A DNA stretch of 64,000 nt from B10-G9 sp964627755 (GCA_964627755.1 CAZVIH010000110.1:1-64000), one strand, 5' to 3'; counted from the first letter of the stretch, positions 26,424 through 35,211 are shown. Numbers and translations: made by a program. Notes: generated from the letters alone by a model not told the origin.

Positions 26424-26444
26424 AAAATCAGGTATCTTTAATTC

Positions 26445-27362
26445 ATGGCACAGATAAAAATGCAAAAATTTCTGAATAGTAAAATTTCTATCCAATTATC
26501 CATCCTGATCGGTAAAAGCATGTCCCCCAAAATGGGCGTCAGACTTAGTAATACTATCGGCTCAATAATAGGTTCAATCAAAAGATTGGACATCACCAAG
26601 GCTATCCGAAGCAATCAATTTGTAGTAAGTGGAGGGAGTCTATCTGATCAGGATCTGGTACAGAGAACTATAAAGGTTTTATCCCATGCAGGGCGTTGTT
26701 ATTATGATCTTTATCATTACTACAGCAAACCAGAAAAGATGGAGACTATTGTTCCATGGTCGGAAACAATGACCGAGTTAGTCAATTATTCCCACGAAGA
26801 CCAGGGGTATCTGGTTATAGCCCCTCACCTCAGCAACTTTGACCTGGTTGTTGCCCGCCTGATCAAAGGCGGATTTAAAGGCAAGGTTTTATCCTATCCA
26901 AATCCGGGCAGCGGTTATCAGCTGCAGAATAAAATTCGCAAATCTTATGGTCTGGATTTAATCCCCTTGGGGGATTCGAGCCTGGAAGCGGACATTGTGC
27001 AGTATTTAAAAGCTGGAGGAGTTGTTGCAACCGGTGTAGATCGGCCGGTTCCTAGTCGTAAGAAAAAACATTATACACAATTTTTTGGAAGGCCCAGTCC
27101 TCTTCCACTTGGATATATAACAACTGCGCTGGCTGCAAACGTTCCAATTATTACCGTGGCAGCTTTTATGCATCCGGATGGCAGTTATGGTTTGCGGCTT
27201 TCCAAGCCAATCACGTTGAAAAAATTTGAAAATAAACTGGATGATATTATCCTTAATGCAGAACGAGTATTGAAGGAGGTTGAAAAATTTATTAAACTCT
27301 CACCTGACCAATGGTTAATGTATTATCCTGCCTGGCCGGACCAGATGAACGAGAATATATGA
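26445..27362 (+). CDS. LpxL/PatA-like lipid acyltransferase, copy 2
   Basis: A 305-residue paralogue of the 24800 gene with the intact catalytic block 'IAPHLSNFDLV' (His-x4-Asp), 'GVDRPVPSRKKKHYTQFFGRP', and the C-terminus 'DQWLMYYPAWPD'. Similarity extends over the whole length, so the two arose by duplication and now flank the CDP-alcohol phosphotransferase. Since nothing else suggests LPS in this organism, acylation of an inositol-, glycerol- or sugar-based membrane lipid is more likely than lipid A synthesis. The stop (TGA 27360-27362) overlaps the ATG of the PAP2 gene. Confidence 0.87.
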   Translation: MAQIKMQKFLNSKISIQLSILIGKSMSPKMGVRLSNTIGSIIGSIKRLDITKAIRSNQFVVSGGSLSDQDLVQRTIKVLSHAGRCYYDLYHYYSKPEKMETIVPWSETMTELVNYSHEDQGYLVIAPHLSNFDLVVARLIKGGFKGKVLSYPNPGSGYQLQNKIRKSYGLDLIPLGDSSLEADIVQYLKAGGVVATGVDRPVPSRKKKHYTQFFGRPSPLPLGYITTALAANVPIITVAAFMHPDGSYGLRLSKPITLKKFENKLDDIILNAERVLKEVEKFIKLSPDQWLMYYPAWPDQMNENI

Positions 27363-27943
27363 TCTATTATTTACTGGGATTGGTACTCTTGCTGCTTGGA
27401 TTCTTCCACATGTTTGACGAAGTGGGTCAGATTGAGCCGAATATTGTTCGATCTGTTCAACAGATACTGAGACCCAAACCCCTGTTGATATTTTTCCAGG
27501 AGGCCTGGTTTTTTGGAAGAACTTCCTTTGTGTTAATCGTGCTGATCTTTTTAATCTGCATTGACTGGAAGAATGGCTTGGTTGCATTTGGGGTCTTTTC
27601 TGTTTTTGTAGGTATTGAGCAGCTTATTAAAAGTCTCTACTTTCGCAAGAGACCATATACTTCCCATCAATCAATTGCCATGCTGCAGCCCCTTGAACCT
27701 TTTGATTCTTCATTCCCAAGCGGCGATGCATTAAGGGTTTGGTACCTGGCTCTAATAATACCGTTCGCTGCCGGCAGCAGCACATTATTCCTGGCCGCAA
27801 CCATCTCACTGGCCATCCTGGTCACACTGGGCAGGATAGTAATGGGAGTCCATTATCTAACTGATGCCCTGGCCGGTGCTGGCCTGGGTATCCTGGGTGC
27901 GGGCACAACGATCTGGCTCTGGAATTTATTGAACATCTTATGA
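27359..27943 (+). CDS. PAP2-family membrane phosphatase with PSGD variant
   Basis: A membrane phosphatase acting on lipid phosphates or undecaprenyl pyrophosphate-like substrates, about 194 residues with five or six helices. The three PAP2 motifs are recognisable: 'KSLYFRKRP' (Kx6RP), 'FPSGDA' in place of PSGH, and 'GRIVMGVHYLTD' (RxxxxxHxxxD with the nucleophile His). The first-step His of PSGH is replaced by Asp. ATG 27359 overlaps the previous TGA (ATGA), which implies translational coupling; the longer frame from 27311 only overlaps the acyltransferase. The role is probably removing phosphate from the lipid made by the preceding enzymes. Confidence 0.82.
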   Translation: MIYYLLGLVLLLLGFFHMFDEVGQIEPNIVRSVQQILRPKPLLIFFQEAWFFGRTSFVLIVLIFLICIDWKNGLVAFGVFSVFVGIEQLIKSLYFRKRPYTSHQSIAMLQPLEPFDSSFPSGDALRVWYLALIIPFAAGSSTLFLAATISLAILVTLGRIVMGVHYLTDALAGAGLGILGAGTTIWLWNLLNIL

Positions 27944-27970
27944 ATAATTTCAAATCATCAGGAGTTAACT

Positions 27971-28486
27971 ATGAATTTCGATCAATTAATTCAAAAGAGG
28001 TACAGTTGCAGGTTTTATTCGCCTGATCCTATCGAAGATGATAAATTTGCCAAGGTATTGGAAGCTGCCCGGATGGCGCCAACAGCAGCCAACCGTCAGC
28101 CGTTTCAGATCATTATTATTAATACACAAAATAATGAAAGTAAACTAATGGAGGTCTACCACCGTGATTGGTTTGTACAACCTCCCATAGTTCTTTGTAT
28201 ATGCAGCCAGCCAGACGAAGGTTGGTTTCGAAAAAAATATGATAATCAGAGCTACGCAGCAGTCGATGCTGCAATTGTTGTCGACCATATCACACTGCAG
28301 GCAGCTGATCTGGGCCTGGGCACTTGCTGGATTGGGGACTTCAATCCTCAAGCTGCCAGGGATTTTCTGAACCTCCCTGATCAAGTTGATCCAATCGCTT
28401 TTACACCCCTTGGATATCCACTAGATCAACCCAAACCCAAAACCAGAAAAGCGCTTGAGGACCTTATCCGGCACGATACATGGTGA
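27971..28486 (+). CDS. Nitroreductase-family FMN oxidoreductase
   Basis: 171 residues with the N-terminal FMN-binding 'KRYSCRFYSPDPIEDDKF', 'AARMAPTAANRQPFQ', and 'GLGTCWIGDFNP' followed by 'FTPLGYP', as in short nitroreductases. Members reduce nitro groups, quinones or flavins with NAD(P)H, or do specialised dehydrogenations. AGGAG lies seven bases before the ATG. Its position between lipid genes and a radical SAM paralogue gives no clear substrate. Confidence 0.87.
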   Translation: MNFDQLIQKRYSCRFYSPDPIEDDKFAKVLEAARMAPTAANRQPFQIIIINTQNNESKLMEVYHRDWFVQPPIVLCICSQPDEGWFRKKYDNQSYAAVDAAIVVDHITLQAADLGLGTCWIGDFNPQAARDFLNLPDQVDPIAFTPLGYPLDQPKPKTRKALEDLIRHDTW

Positions 28487-28515
28487 TATAAATATAGATA
28501 GTACAGGAGCAGGAA

Positions 28516-29688
28516 ATGAACAAGTTCTTCCAAAACATCACCAGTCTCTTTAAACCAACTGGATTATTGCCTGCAGGGGTTTACCATTACCAGACTCCTG
28601 CAAATGCCCAGCTTCAATACCGGCTGCACCTCCGCGTGTCGGAAGATGGCACAGGTTTGTTGATCATTAATGCTTCTACGATATTACACCTTAACCAAAC
28701 AGCAACCGAGTACGCCTACCACCTGATCCAGGAGACACCTCTGGAAGAAGCAGCCGGAATCATTGCCAAGCGCTACCAGATCAGCCGGGCTGATGCTAGA
28801 CTGGATTTTATTGAGATCTCTCAAAAGATCACGACATTATTGGAAGTGCCAGACCTTGATCCTGTCAGTTTTCTGGAAATCTCCAGGGATGACCCTTACA
28901 GCGGGACACCATCTGCGCCCTACCGTCTGGATTGCGCGATAACTTACCAGCTTTCCCAGAATAGCAGCCCTGATCTGGCTCCAATCCGAAGGGTTGATAG
29001 AGAATTGACCACAGACGAATGGCTTTCTATTATTAATAAGTCCTGGAAAGCCGGGATACCTCATCTAATATTCACAGGTGGAGAACCCACCCTCCGGGAT
29101 GATTTGATCACGTTAATTTCCCAGGCTGAGAAAAATGGACAAGTAACAGGTTTATTATCAGATGGCTACAAGTTCAGTGAACCAGAGTTCAAAAAAGATA
29201 TCCTCCAAAGCGGATTGGATCACCTGTTATTTGTTCTTACACCCACTGATACAAACTCCTGGGATGCGTTAAAGGAAATCCTCAACGAAGATCTCTTTAC
29301 CACCGTTCATATCACGATTACTCCTGAGATCACTTCCCTACTCCCGCAAATCATTAAGAATTGTAAAGAGCTGGGTGCAAACGCAATCTCACTATCCAAC
29401 AGCGATTCAACCAATAAGACATTAACCCAAGCCCTATCAACAGCCCAAACACTGGTCGCTGATGCAGACCTACCACTTAAATGGGACCTCCCGGTTCCGT
29501 ACTCTGCTCATAACCCAATCTCACTCGAGAATAAAAATAGCCAAGATAAAGTAAATGGAGCGGGAAAAGCCTGGTTCTATATCGAACCAGATGGTGATGT
29601 TCTCCCAGAGCAGGGTCTTAACCAGGTCCTCGGAAATCTGCTTAAAGACGATTGGAAGGCGATCTGGCAGTCCAATCCTGAAGAGTAA
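28516..29688 (+). CDS. Cysteine-less radical SAM paralogue (predicted pseudoenzyme with PqqD-like domain)
   Basis: Homologous along its length to the 22655 enzyme: the same PqqD-like start ('INASTILHLNQTATEYAYHL'), 'YSGTPSAPYRLD', 'GIPHLIFTGGEPTLRDD', and the C-terminal 'YIEPDGDVLPE...VLGNLLKDDWKAIW'. The cluster-binding CxxxCxxC is absent: the aligned stretch 'ITYQLSQNSSPDLAP' has no Cys, and the SPASM cysteines are also gone, with the protein ending at 390 residues where SPASM would continue. It cannot bind the radical SAM cluster in the normal way. The PqqD-like domain and the GGE loop remain, so it may act as a peptide-binding or scaffold partner. The frame is intact with no stop or frameshift, which argues for selection. 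Confidence 0.83.
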   Translation: MNKFFQNITSLFKPTGLLPAGVYHYQTPANAQLQYRLHLRVSEDGTGLLIINASTILHLNQTATEYAYHLIQETPLEEAAGIIAKRYQISRADARLDFIEISQKITTLLEVPDLDPVSFLEISRDDPYSGTPSAPYRLDCAITYQLSQNSSPDLAPIRRVDRELTTDEWLSIINKSWKAGIPHLIFTGGEPTLRDDLITLISQAEKNGQVTGLLSDGYKFSEPEFKKDILQSGLDHLLFVLTPTDTNSWDALKEILNEDLFTTVHITITPEITSLLPQIIKNCKELGANAISLSNSDSTNKTLTQALSTAQTLVADADLPLKWDLPVPYSAHNPISLENKNSQDKVNGAGKAWFYIEPDGDVLPEQGLNQVLGNLLKDDWKAIWQSNPEE

Positions 29689-29693
29689 AGCTG

Positions 29694-30458
29694 ATGCCGC
29701 TCTCGCTTCAGGATTGGCACGCTCGATATAAGGTACAGGCGCAATGGACTAAAGCCCTGCGCATCTATTTTTTTGAACTCCTGAAAACACATCCCCAGGA
29801 AAAAATCTTGGATATTGGCTGCGGAACTGGAGTTCTGCTGCCTGATCTGCAAGTTCTCTCTCCCGCTGAAATCTACGGTGCTGATATCAATCTGAAAAAT
29901 CTTGATCTTGCCAAAATGGGAAGTCCTGAAAGCCATTTACTTGGCGCAGACGTTTTCCATCTCCCGTTTCCTGACGATTTGTTTGACTTGGTTTTATGCC
30001 ATTATTTTCTTCTATGGACCGGCTACCCCTCAAAGGCATTACAAGAGATGGTTCGGGTTACTGCTGAAAATGGTTATGTGGTTGCTTTCGCTGAACCGGA
30101 CTATGGTGGCAGGATCGATTATCCCTTAGAATTTATCAGGATCCGAGACTATCAGATCTCTGGCTTAATTAACGCAGGAGCAGATCCCCGGATGGGCAGA
30201 ACTCTCAAGGCACTATTTTCTGCTGGAGGATTTTCAGATATCATTTGTGGTGTGTATGAAGGTGCCTGGAAAAAAGATCTTTCCCAATCAGAGTTAGACT
30301 CAGAATGGCAAGTACTCGAGGAAGATCTGTCTGGGATCTTATCTAAAACAGAGATCGCGGTTCTTAAAAAACACGAAACGGCAGCAATAAAAAATGGGAC
30401 CCGGCTGATTTACGTGCCAACGTTTTATTGTTGGGGGAAGGTGAATAAACCAGGCTAA
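29694..30458 (+). CDS. Class I SAM-dependent methyltransferase (UbiE/type 11-like)
   Basis: 254 residues with motif I 'ILDIGCGTGVLLPDL', motif II 'IYGADINLKNLDLA', 'DVFHLPFPDDLFDLVLCHYFLLW' and 'EMVRVTAENGYVVAFAEPDYGG', typical of small-molecule or lipid methyltransferases of the type 11 fold. It starts five bases after the radical SAM pseudoenzyme stop, so it belongs to that operon and could modify the same lipid or peptide product. The substrate is not predictable. Confidence 0.82.
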   Translation: MPLSLQDWHARYKVQAQWTKALRIYFFELLKTHPQEKILDIGCGTGVLLPDLQVLSPAEIYGADINLKNLDLAKMGSPESHLLGADVFHLPFPDDLFDLVLCHYFLLWTGYPSKALQEMVRVTAENGYVVAFAEPDYGGRIDYPLEFIRIRDYQISGLINAGADPRMGRTLKALFSAGGFSDIICGVYEGAWKKDLSQSELDSEWQVLEEDLSGILSKTEIAVLKKHETAAIKNGTRLIYVPTFYCWGKVNKPG

Positions 30459-30569
30459 GGGCAACAATCAATCCTTCAACCAAGATATACCTCTCAGGTT
30501 TCAAGAGTATAATAATTCCGTTATCAAGTTTTATCTAATAATGACCATCTTAGTCTATAGGATAATTTA

Positions 30570-31163
30570 ATGGAACCATTCCTCTTATCAGATCGTTTTC
30601 AAGCAGCATTGAATATGTCTTTTGAGCTTCACCAAAATCAGATCCGCAAGGGTGCCCAGGTACCCTATTATTCTCATCTTATGTCTGTCTCAGCTCTTGT
30701 ACTTGAAAATGGTGGAACTGAAAATCAGGCCATTGCCGCTCTGCTGCATGACGCTGTGGAAGACCAGGGCGGTTTACCAACACTCGAAAGAATAAGAGCG
30801 GAATTCGGGGAAGAAGTAGCTGAAATCGTTGAGGGCTGCACAGATGCCTATACGCAGCCTAAGCCTGACTGGAAAGAAAGAAAAAGCAATTATCTGGCTA
30901 GATTAAAGACGGCACCGGACTCCATACTGCTGGTCTCCTTATCCGACAAGGTCCATAACTCCAGATCCATTTTGCGAGATCTGCAAAAAGAGGGCGACAA
31001 AATCTGGGACTGGTTCAAAGGTAAAAAAACCGGAACATTATGGTACTACCAATCCCTGGCCAATATCTTTGACGAATCCCCCTATCCCTTCCTGAAGCAG
31101 GAGCTCAGACAGCTTGTTGAAGAACTCATCACTCTGGCAAACCTAAAGGAGACCGGTGTATGA
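30570..31163 (+). CDS. HD-domain phosphohydrolase (SpoT hydrolase-like)
   Basis: 197 residues with the metal-binding HD pattern: 'YYSHLMSVSALV' (first His), 'AALLHDAVEDQGG' (HD pair) and 'LVSLSDKVHN' (last Asp). This resembles the (p)ppGpp hydrolase half of RelA/SpoT and small alarmone or nucleotide hydrolases, without synthetase or TGS/ACT domains. It overlaps the MazG-like gene by four bases (ATGA), suggesting a shared nucleotide-sanitation or alarmone role. Confidence 0.8.
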   Translation: MEPFLLSDRFQAALNMSFELHQNQIRKGAQVPYYSHLMSVSALVLENGGTENQAIAALLHDAVEDQGGLPTLERIRAEFGEEVAEIVEGCTDAYTQPKPDWKERKSNYLARLKTAPDSILLVSLSDKVHNSRSILRDLQKEGDKIWDWFKGKKTGTLWYYQSLANIFDESPYPFLKQELRQLVEELITLANLKETGV

Positions 31164-31501
31164 AATCTGAACCTTTCACCCTTAATAAATACCAGGGTCT
31201 GGCAAACCGCTCTGCCGGTGCCGGTGGAGATGGAGAACAACGTTTGGTTGTCTCCGCCCTGGGCTTGGCAGGAGAGGCCGGAGAGTTCGCGAATTTAGTA
31301 AAAAAAATGACTGCCCACGGGCATCCTTTTGACTCGGAATCACTGAAAGACGAGTTAGGTGATGTTCTCTGGTACCTTGCTGAAGCCGCCACAGCTGTTG
31401 GCATCAGTCTGGAAGATATTGCTTCTCAAAATGTAGCCAAATTGATCAAGCGTTATCCCGAAGGATTTAGCGAAGAACAAAGCATCAACCGCCCGGTTTA
31501 A
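31160..31501 (+). CDS. MazG-like nucleoside triphosphate pyrophosphohydrolase
   Basis: 113 residues of the all-alpha NTP pyrophosphatase fold: 'LGLAGEAGEFANLVKKM' and 'LKDELGDVLWYLAEAA' supply the EExxE/ExxD magnesium ligands (one Glu pair in the first helix, E-x-x-D in the second). Such proteins hydrolyse non-canonical or excess NTPs to NMPs. Translationally coupled to the HD hydrolase. A terminator follows. Confidence 0.85.
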   Translation: MKSEPFTLNKYQGLANRSAGAGGDGEQRLVVSALGLAGEAGEFANLVKKMTAHGHPFDSESLKDELGDVLWYLAEAATAVGISLEDIASQNVAKLIKRYPEGFSEEQSINRPV

Positions 31502-31506
31502 AGAGT

Positions 31507-31536
31507 AAGACCACAGCAGTCGCTGCGGTCTTTTAT
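31507..31536 (+). terminator. Rho-independent terminator after the MazG-like gene
   Basis: AAGACCACAGC and GCTGCGGTCTT form an 11-bp stem with one mismatch and the loop AGTC, followed by TTTATATTT. It also separates the converging LiaF-like gene. Confidence 0.8.
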
Positions 31537-31550
31537 ATTTCGCTGCCTAT

Positions 31551-32600
31551 TTAGCGGGCATATTGGATGTTTATCAAGCCTATAGCCTGTTCCACAATGA
31601 TAAATAACTCAGCATTGGACCGGCTTGCTCCCGGTGATACATAATATCCATCTTCTAACTCAAAATCTGCCGGAAAATCTACTTTTGACAATCCATTCTT
31701 CGCGTCAACTGCCACCTGAGTATTTTTCGGAATTTGAATTTGAATTGTACCTACAGCCTGACTAATTAGAACCTGATCACTATCCATTTCCGGCAGATGA
31801 ACTACCATCCTACCCACTCCCTGCTTTACATCCAATGATACCAGGTTCATTGCCTCCAGCGACAGGATCATTTCACCTGCACCATTGTTCACGGCCAGAT
31901 CTGCGACCAAATCATCAGTTAGATCCAATTCCCATCTGGCAGTGTGTGGATAAAATCCCGGTTCACTATGTTCAAGTTCATAGATGATCTTGCCGGCTTT
32001 TGTTGAAATCTGATCTACGTATTTATCCGGTGTGAGACTGCCAAAAACCAAAACTCCATCCGGAGTATCTGATCCCAGGATCAATTCCCCCGCTCCCAAG
32101 GAAAGATCAAGGTCCATCTGTTCAACTTCATCGGAGAAAATTTCCCTGATTTCTGTGTAATCCGCCGCAACCTGGAAACCTGACCGAACAATCCAAACCG
32201 ATCCCCCGATTAACATCAAGGTTAGAACCACGCCTCCGATTGTATACCAGATCGAATCACCCTTAAATACCAAGTCGATTCCCGCAGCAATTAATAGGAT
32301 TGGCCAGAGTTGGATCAGCTGGGTCCAACTAATCCAGACTTGCGGACCAAAATTGTTCAGCAGCAAAAACACACCGGCGCCAATTAACAGGATTGGCCAG
32401 GCAATACCCTGGCGGCGAACCAGGTCATTCAAACCAGCAATGATAAACAGCACTGGCCAGAGACGCCAGATCGTCTCCCAACCTTCTCCAGGGATCAGGC
32501 CCAGATTATTTCCAAGGAAGATCAAACCAATGGTTATTAACAGGATAGGCCCGAAAAAACTTCTCCGCTTTCCATCAAAGTATTTTTTCTCAGAAGACAT
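31551..32600 (-). CDS. LiaF-like membrane protein with LiaI-type helix repeats
   Basis: 349 residues. The N-terminal third is four short hydrophobic helices in repeated 'WPILLI/AG' units (LiaI/LiaF-TM, DUF5668 type). The C-terminal part is a beta-solenoid-like domain of short strands ('DLDLSLGAGELILG', 'LAVNNGAGEMILSL', 'LDVKQGVGRMVVHL') as in LiaF C-terminal or DUF4097-like domains. Such proteins act in envelope-stress sensing in monoderms. It forms an operon with the PspC-domain protein (3 bases apart) and a second multi-helix protein upstream. Confidence 0.75.
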   Translation of the reverse strand: MSSEKKYFDGKRRSFFGPILLITIGLIFLGNNLGLIPGEGWETIWRLWPVLFIIAGLNDLVRRQGIAWPILLIGAGVFLLLNNFGPQVWISWTQLIQLWPILLIAAGIDLVFKGDSIWYTIGGVVLTLMLIGGSVWIVRSGFQVAADYTEIREIFSDEVEQMDLDLSLGAGELILGSDTPDGVLVFGSLTPDKYVDQISTKAGKIIYELEHSEPGFYPHTARWELDLTDDLVADLAVNNGAGEMILSLEAMNLVSLDVKQGVGRMVVHLPEMDSDQVLISQAVGTIQIQIPKNTQVAVDAKNGLSKVDFPADFELEDGYYVSPGASRSNAELFIIVEQAIGLINIQYAR

Positions 32601-32603
32601 GGT

Positions 32604-33044
32604 TTACTCTCTACCTTTCCGAAATAGCAATACTACACCACCTACAATCAACAAGATCGGCCAGACAAGATCAAGATTAACCCACTGCGACCAGCTGAAA
32701 TTCATCCGGTCCAGGAATAAAAATCCTCCCACTGCTATCAACCCGATACCCAAGATCAAACCCGATTGGGGATGAGGTTGAGTGACTGCCTGCTGGATAT
32801 CATTACCCATTGATTTGAATCTAGCACTCATAGATTCCTCTTTAAACCCGTATGCTCCACCCTCTTCAGGAATCACTATCCACAGCAGTAGATATAAAAT
32901 AAAACCAAAATCACTGCCGAACAGTAAAAGGATGAATAATAAGCGGACAAAGGTCGGGTCGACATTCAGAAAGGTTCCCAGGCCTCCACAGACGCCGCCT
33001 ACCATCCGGTTTGTGGTACTTCGATATAATTTCACATTTCCCAT
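32604..33044 (-). CDS. PspC-domain membrane protein
   Basis: 146 residues. The N-terminal PspC domain 'KLYRSTTNRMVGGVCGGLGTFLNVDPTFVRLLFI' (shown in part) is followed by two hydrophobic helices ('LLWIVIP') and a LiaI-like helix pair at the C-terminus ('VWPILLIVGGVVLLF'). PspC-family proteins sense or respond to membrane stress. Co-located with LiaF-like neighbours, so a phage-shock/Lia-type envelope stress operon is inferred. Confidence 0.87.
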   Translation of the reverse strand: MGNVKLYRSTTNRMVGGVCGGLGTFLNVDPTFVRLLFILLLFGSDFGFILYLLLWIVIPEEGGAYGFKEESMSARFKSMGNDIQQAVTQPHPQSGLILGIGLIAVGGFLFLDRMNFSWSQWVNLDLVWPILLIVGGVVLLFRKGRE

Positions 33045-33066
33045 TGAAAAACTCCTCTCTGGCTTA

Positions 33067-33693
33067 CTATTTCCAGCTTCTGATCAGGATAAAAATACCA
33101 AGACCGATCAGGATAATTGGCCAGGCGATGTTCATAATATTCAGAACGGGGGCAAATAGCGCTAGACCCAGAACAGTCATGATACCACCCGGGATTAAGG
33201 CCCATTTTGTATTATGGACCGCTCCAGGCAGCAAGGCCACCAGGAAGAATGTAACTCCCAATCCAAGGAAAAATATCACATCATTCCATTCAGATAGGAA
33301 ATCCAATCCAGCCACAAGTGATAGGGTGATCAACACACCACCGGGAATTATTGCCCACCATTGGACCTGCTTACGCAGGTATACAAGCCAAAAAGCAAGT
33401 CCAATACAACCCAGGAAAATTGCTCCGGATATGTCTGAGCTGGGCAGGATATCAAATAATTCATCGATTGCAACGAGGGTTAAACCAAAGAGCGTCAGCC
33501 CCGGAATAATAGCCCACCATTGATCCTGCTTTGTGAAATAGATCCATAAAAACGCTGCTGCTCCGGCTGCCATCAACAGCACCCACATATATTCAAAAGC
33601 GCTGCCAAGAATTTGGAATTCCTGCAGCAAAAATAAAATTCCTACCAGGATCAATATCCCGCCCCATACGAATTTGCTCTGATCTTTTTTCAT
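33067..33693 (-). CDS. Multi-helix LiaI/DUF5668-like membrane protein
   Basis: 208 residues, almost wholly hydrophobic, with about eight helices. A repeat unit 'WWAIIPGLTLFGL' / 'WWAIIPGGVLITL' / 'KWALIPGGIMTVLGL' occurs three times, and helix ends read 'WPIILIGLGIFIL'. No catalytic motif is visible. It heads the LiaF/PspC operon (next gene 22 bases downstream) and probably belongs to the same envelope-stress system. Confidence 0.7.
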   Translation of the reverse strand: MKKDQSKFVWGGILILVGILFLLQEFQILGSAFEYMWVLLMAAGAAAFLWIYFTKQDQWWAIIPGLTLFGLTLVAIDELFDILPSSDISGAIFLGCIGLAFWLVYLRKQVQWWAIIPGGVLITLSLVAGLDFLSEWNDVIFFLGLGVTFFLVALLPGAVHNTKWALIPGGIMTVLGLALFAPVLNIMNIAWPIILIGLGIFILIRSWK

Positions 33694-33829
33694 TCGAACT
33701 TTTCCTGTTAAATTGATTGGTTAATATACAGGGAAATATAATCCCAACACTTTAGGATTTGATTCATTTCCAATATCCAATATACGGAATATATGCAGAG
33801 AAGTTGCACTGAGGAGACTTAAAATTCTA

Positions 33830-35128
33830 TCATACTCCGAAAATCTCTCCTCGCAATTTGTAACCAGCCGCTTCTAACCTGGGAGTAAAGAGTGGCCGCA
33901 GACCGGTAGCCTCCATTTCTCCTAAAATTTTTCCGTCAGAAGACACTCCTGTTTGATCAAATTTAAAAATATCAGACAGGGTGACGATATCACCTTCCAT
34001 GCGGGGAACTTCAGTGACATGAGTGACTTTTCGTGTCCCATCGGTCAGACGCTCCATATGAACAATCAGATCGATAGCTGCGGCTATTTGTGTCCTGATT
34101 GCCATTAATGGCAGTTCTAATCCAGCCATCATTGACATAGTTTCCAGACGTGAAATTGCATCCCTGGGAGAGTTGGCATGGAGAGTTGTTAACGAGCCAT
34201 CATGCCCGGTATTCATTGCCTGGAGCATGTCCAGGGCCTCTCCACTGCGAACTTCGCCAACTACAATTCTGTCCGGACGCATCCGCAGCGCGTTGCGAAC
34301 CAGGTCGCGTGTGATCACACCACCCACCCCATCAGTATTCGGCATACGGGTTTCCATACGGACAACATATTTTTGATTCAGTTTCAGTTCCGCCGCATCT
34401 TCAATAGTAATAATCCTCTCATCGTCAGGTATGGACATTGCCAGAATATTTAATAAGGTGGTTTTTCCAGAACTGGTATTCCCGGTGATCAGAATGTTCA
34501 AACGCGAGGCTACACAGGCCTGCAGGAACTCGGCCATATGATCGGTCATTGTCCCTAATTTGATAATCTGATTGATAGTCAATTTGCTTTCCAGGAATTT
34601 CCGGATCGTAAGCGAGGGACCATCTACAGATACAGGTGGGATTGCAATATTAACCCGCGACCCATCTGGGAGGCGGGCATCAGCCATCATATTTTCCTGG
34701 TCCACACGCCGGCCAAGGGGAGAAAGAATCCTGGTGATGATGCTCATCAAATGGTCATTGTTCTCAAATTTCACATCGGTATCTTCCAGCTTCCCATTCT
34801 TTTCAACATAGACCTGTTCTGGTCCATAGATCATGATTTCACTGATATCCGGGTCAGCCAGCAAGGGTTGGATCGGGCCAAAACCAGTGATTTCGTCTTC
34901 AACTTCGCTGAACAGACGAAGTTTTTCGAATTCAGTCAGTGGATATTCATCAGAAACTTTCTCGTAGGAGGTTTCGATCAGGCTCCGGACCCGAACTTGA
35001 TACTCTCGTGCTGATGCAGGAGGAGATTCCTCAATATCCATCCTCACAACCTCGATCAAGGCTTGTTTGAGATGGATCAATTCAATACCAGGTTTTTGGT
35101 CTTCCGGCTCAACATAACGATTTAACAT
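33830..35128 (-). CDS. cpaF: CpaF/TadA-type secretion ATPase
   Basis: Hexameric type II/IV secretion ATPase that powers Tad (Flp) pilus assembly at the cytoplasmic membrane. 432 residues: N-terminal domain, then 'ISEIMIYGPEQVYVEKNG', Walker A 'ITGNTSSGKTTLLN', Asp box 'IITIEDAAELKL', Walker B region 'RMRPDRIVVGEVRSGEALDMLQAMNTGHDG' (shown in full family context by these residues) and His box 'TTLHANSP'. No other tad gene is adjacent; the Flp pilin, TadE remnant and prepilin peptidase are tens of kilobases away in this window. Confidence 0.93.
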   Translation of the reverse strand: MLNRYVEPEDQKPGIELIHLKQALIEVVRMDIEESPPASAREYQVRVRSLIETSYEKVSDEYPLTEFEKLRLFSEVEDEITGFGPIQPLLADPDISEIMIYGPEQVYVEKNGKLEDTDVKFENNDHLMSIITRILSPLGRRVDQENMMADARLPDGSRVNIAIPPVSVDGPSLTIRKFLESKLTINQIIKLGTMTDHMAEFLQACVASRLNILITGNTSSGKTTLLNILAMSIPDDERIITIEDAAELKLNQKYVVRMETRMPNTDGVGGVITRDLVRNALRMRPDRIVVGEVRSGEALDMLQAMNTGHDGSLTTLHANSPRDAISRLETMSMMAGLELPLMAIRTQIAAAIDLIVHMERLTDGTRKVTHVTEVPRMEGDIVTLSDIFKFDQTGVSSDGKILGEMEATGLRPLFTPRLEAAGYKLRGEIFGV

Positions 35129-35211
35129 AAAAATTCCTTAGTTAGACCAGCTTTAATCATTATACTTATAACCAGCCCAAAACCAGGATCAAATCTTAAA
35201 GCACTAAATAA

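Noticed and set aside
27311..27358. Longer N-terminus for the PAP2 phosphatase
   Set aside because: These codons lie inside the acyltransferase gene; ATG 27359 overlapping its TGA is the natural start.
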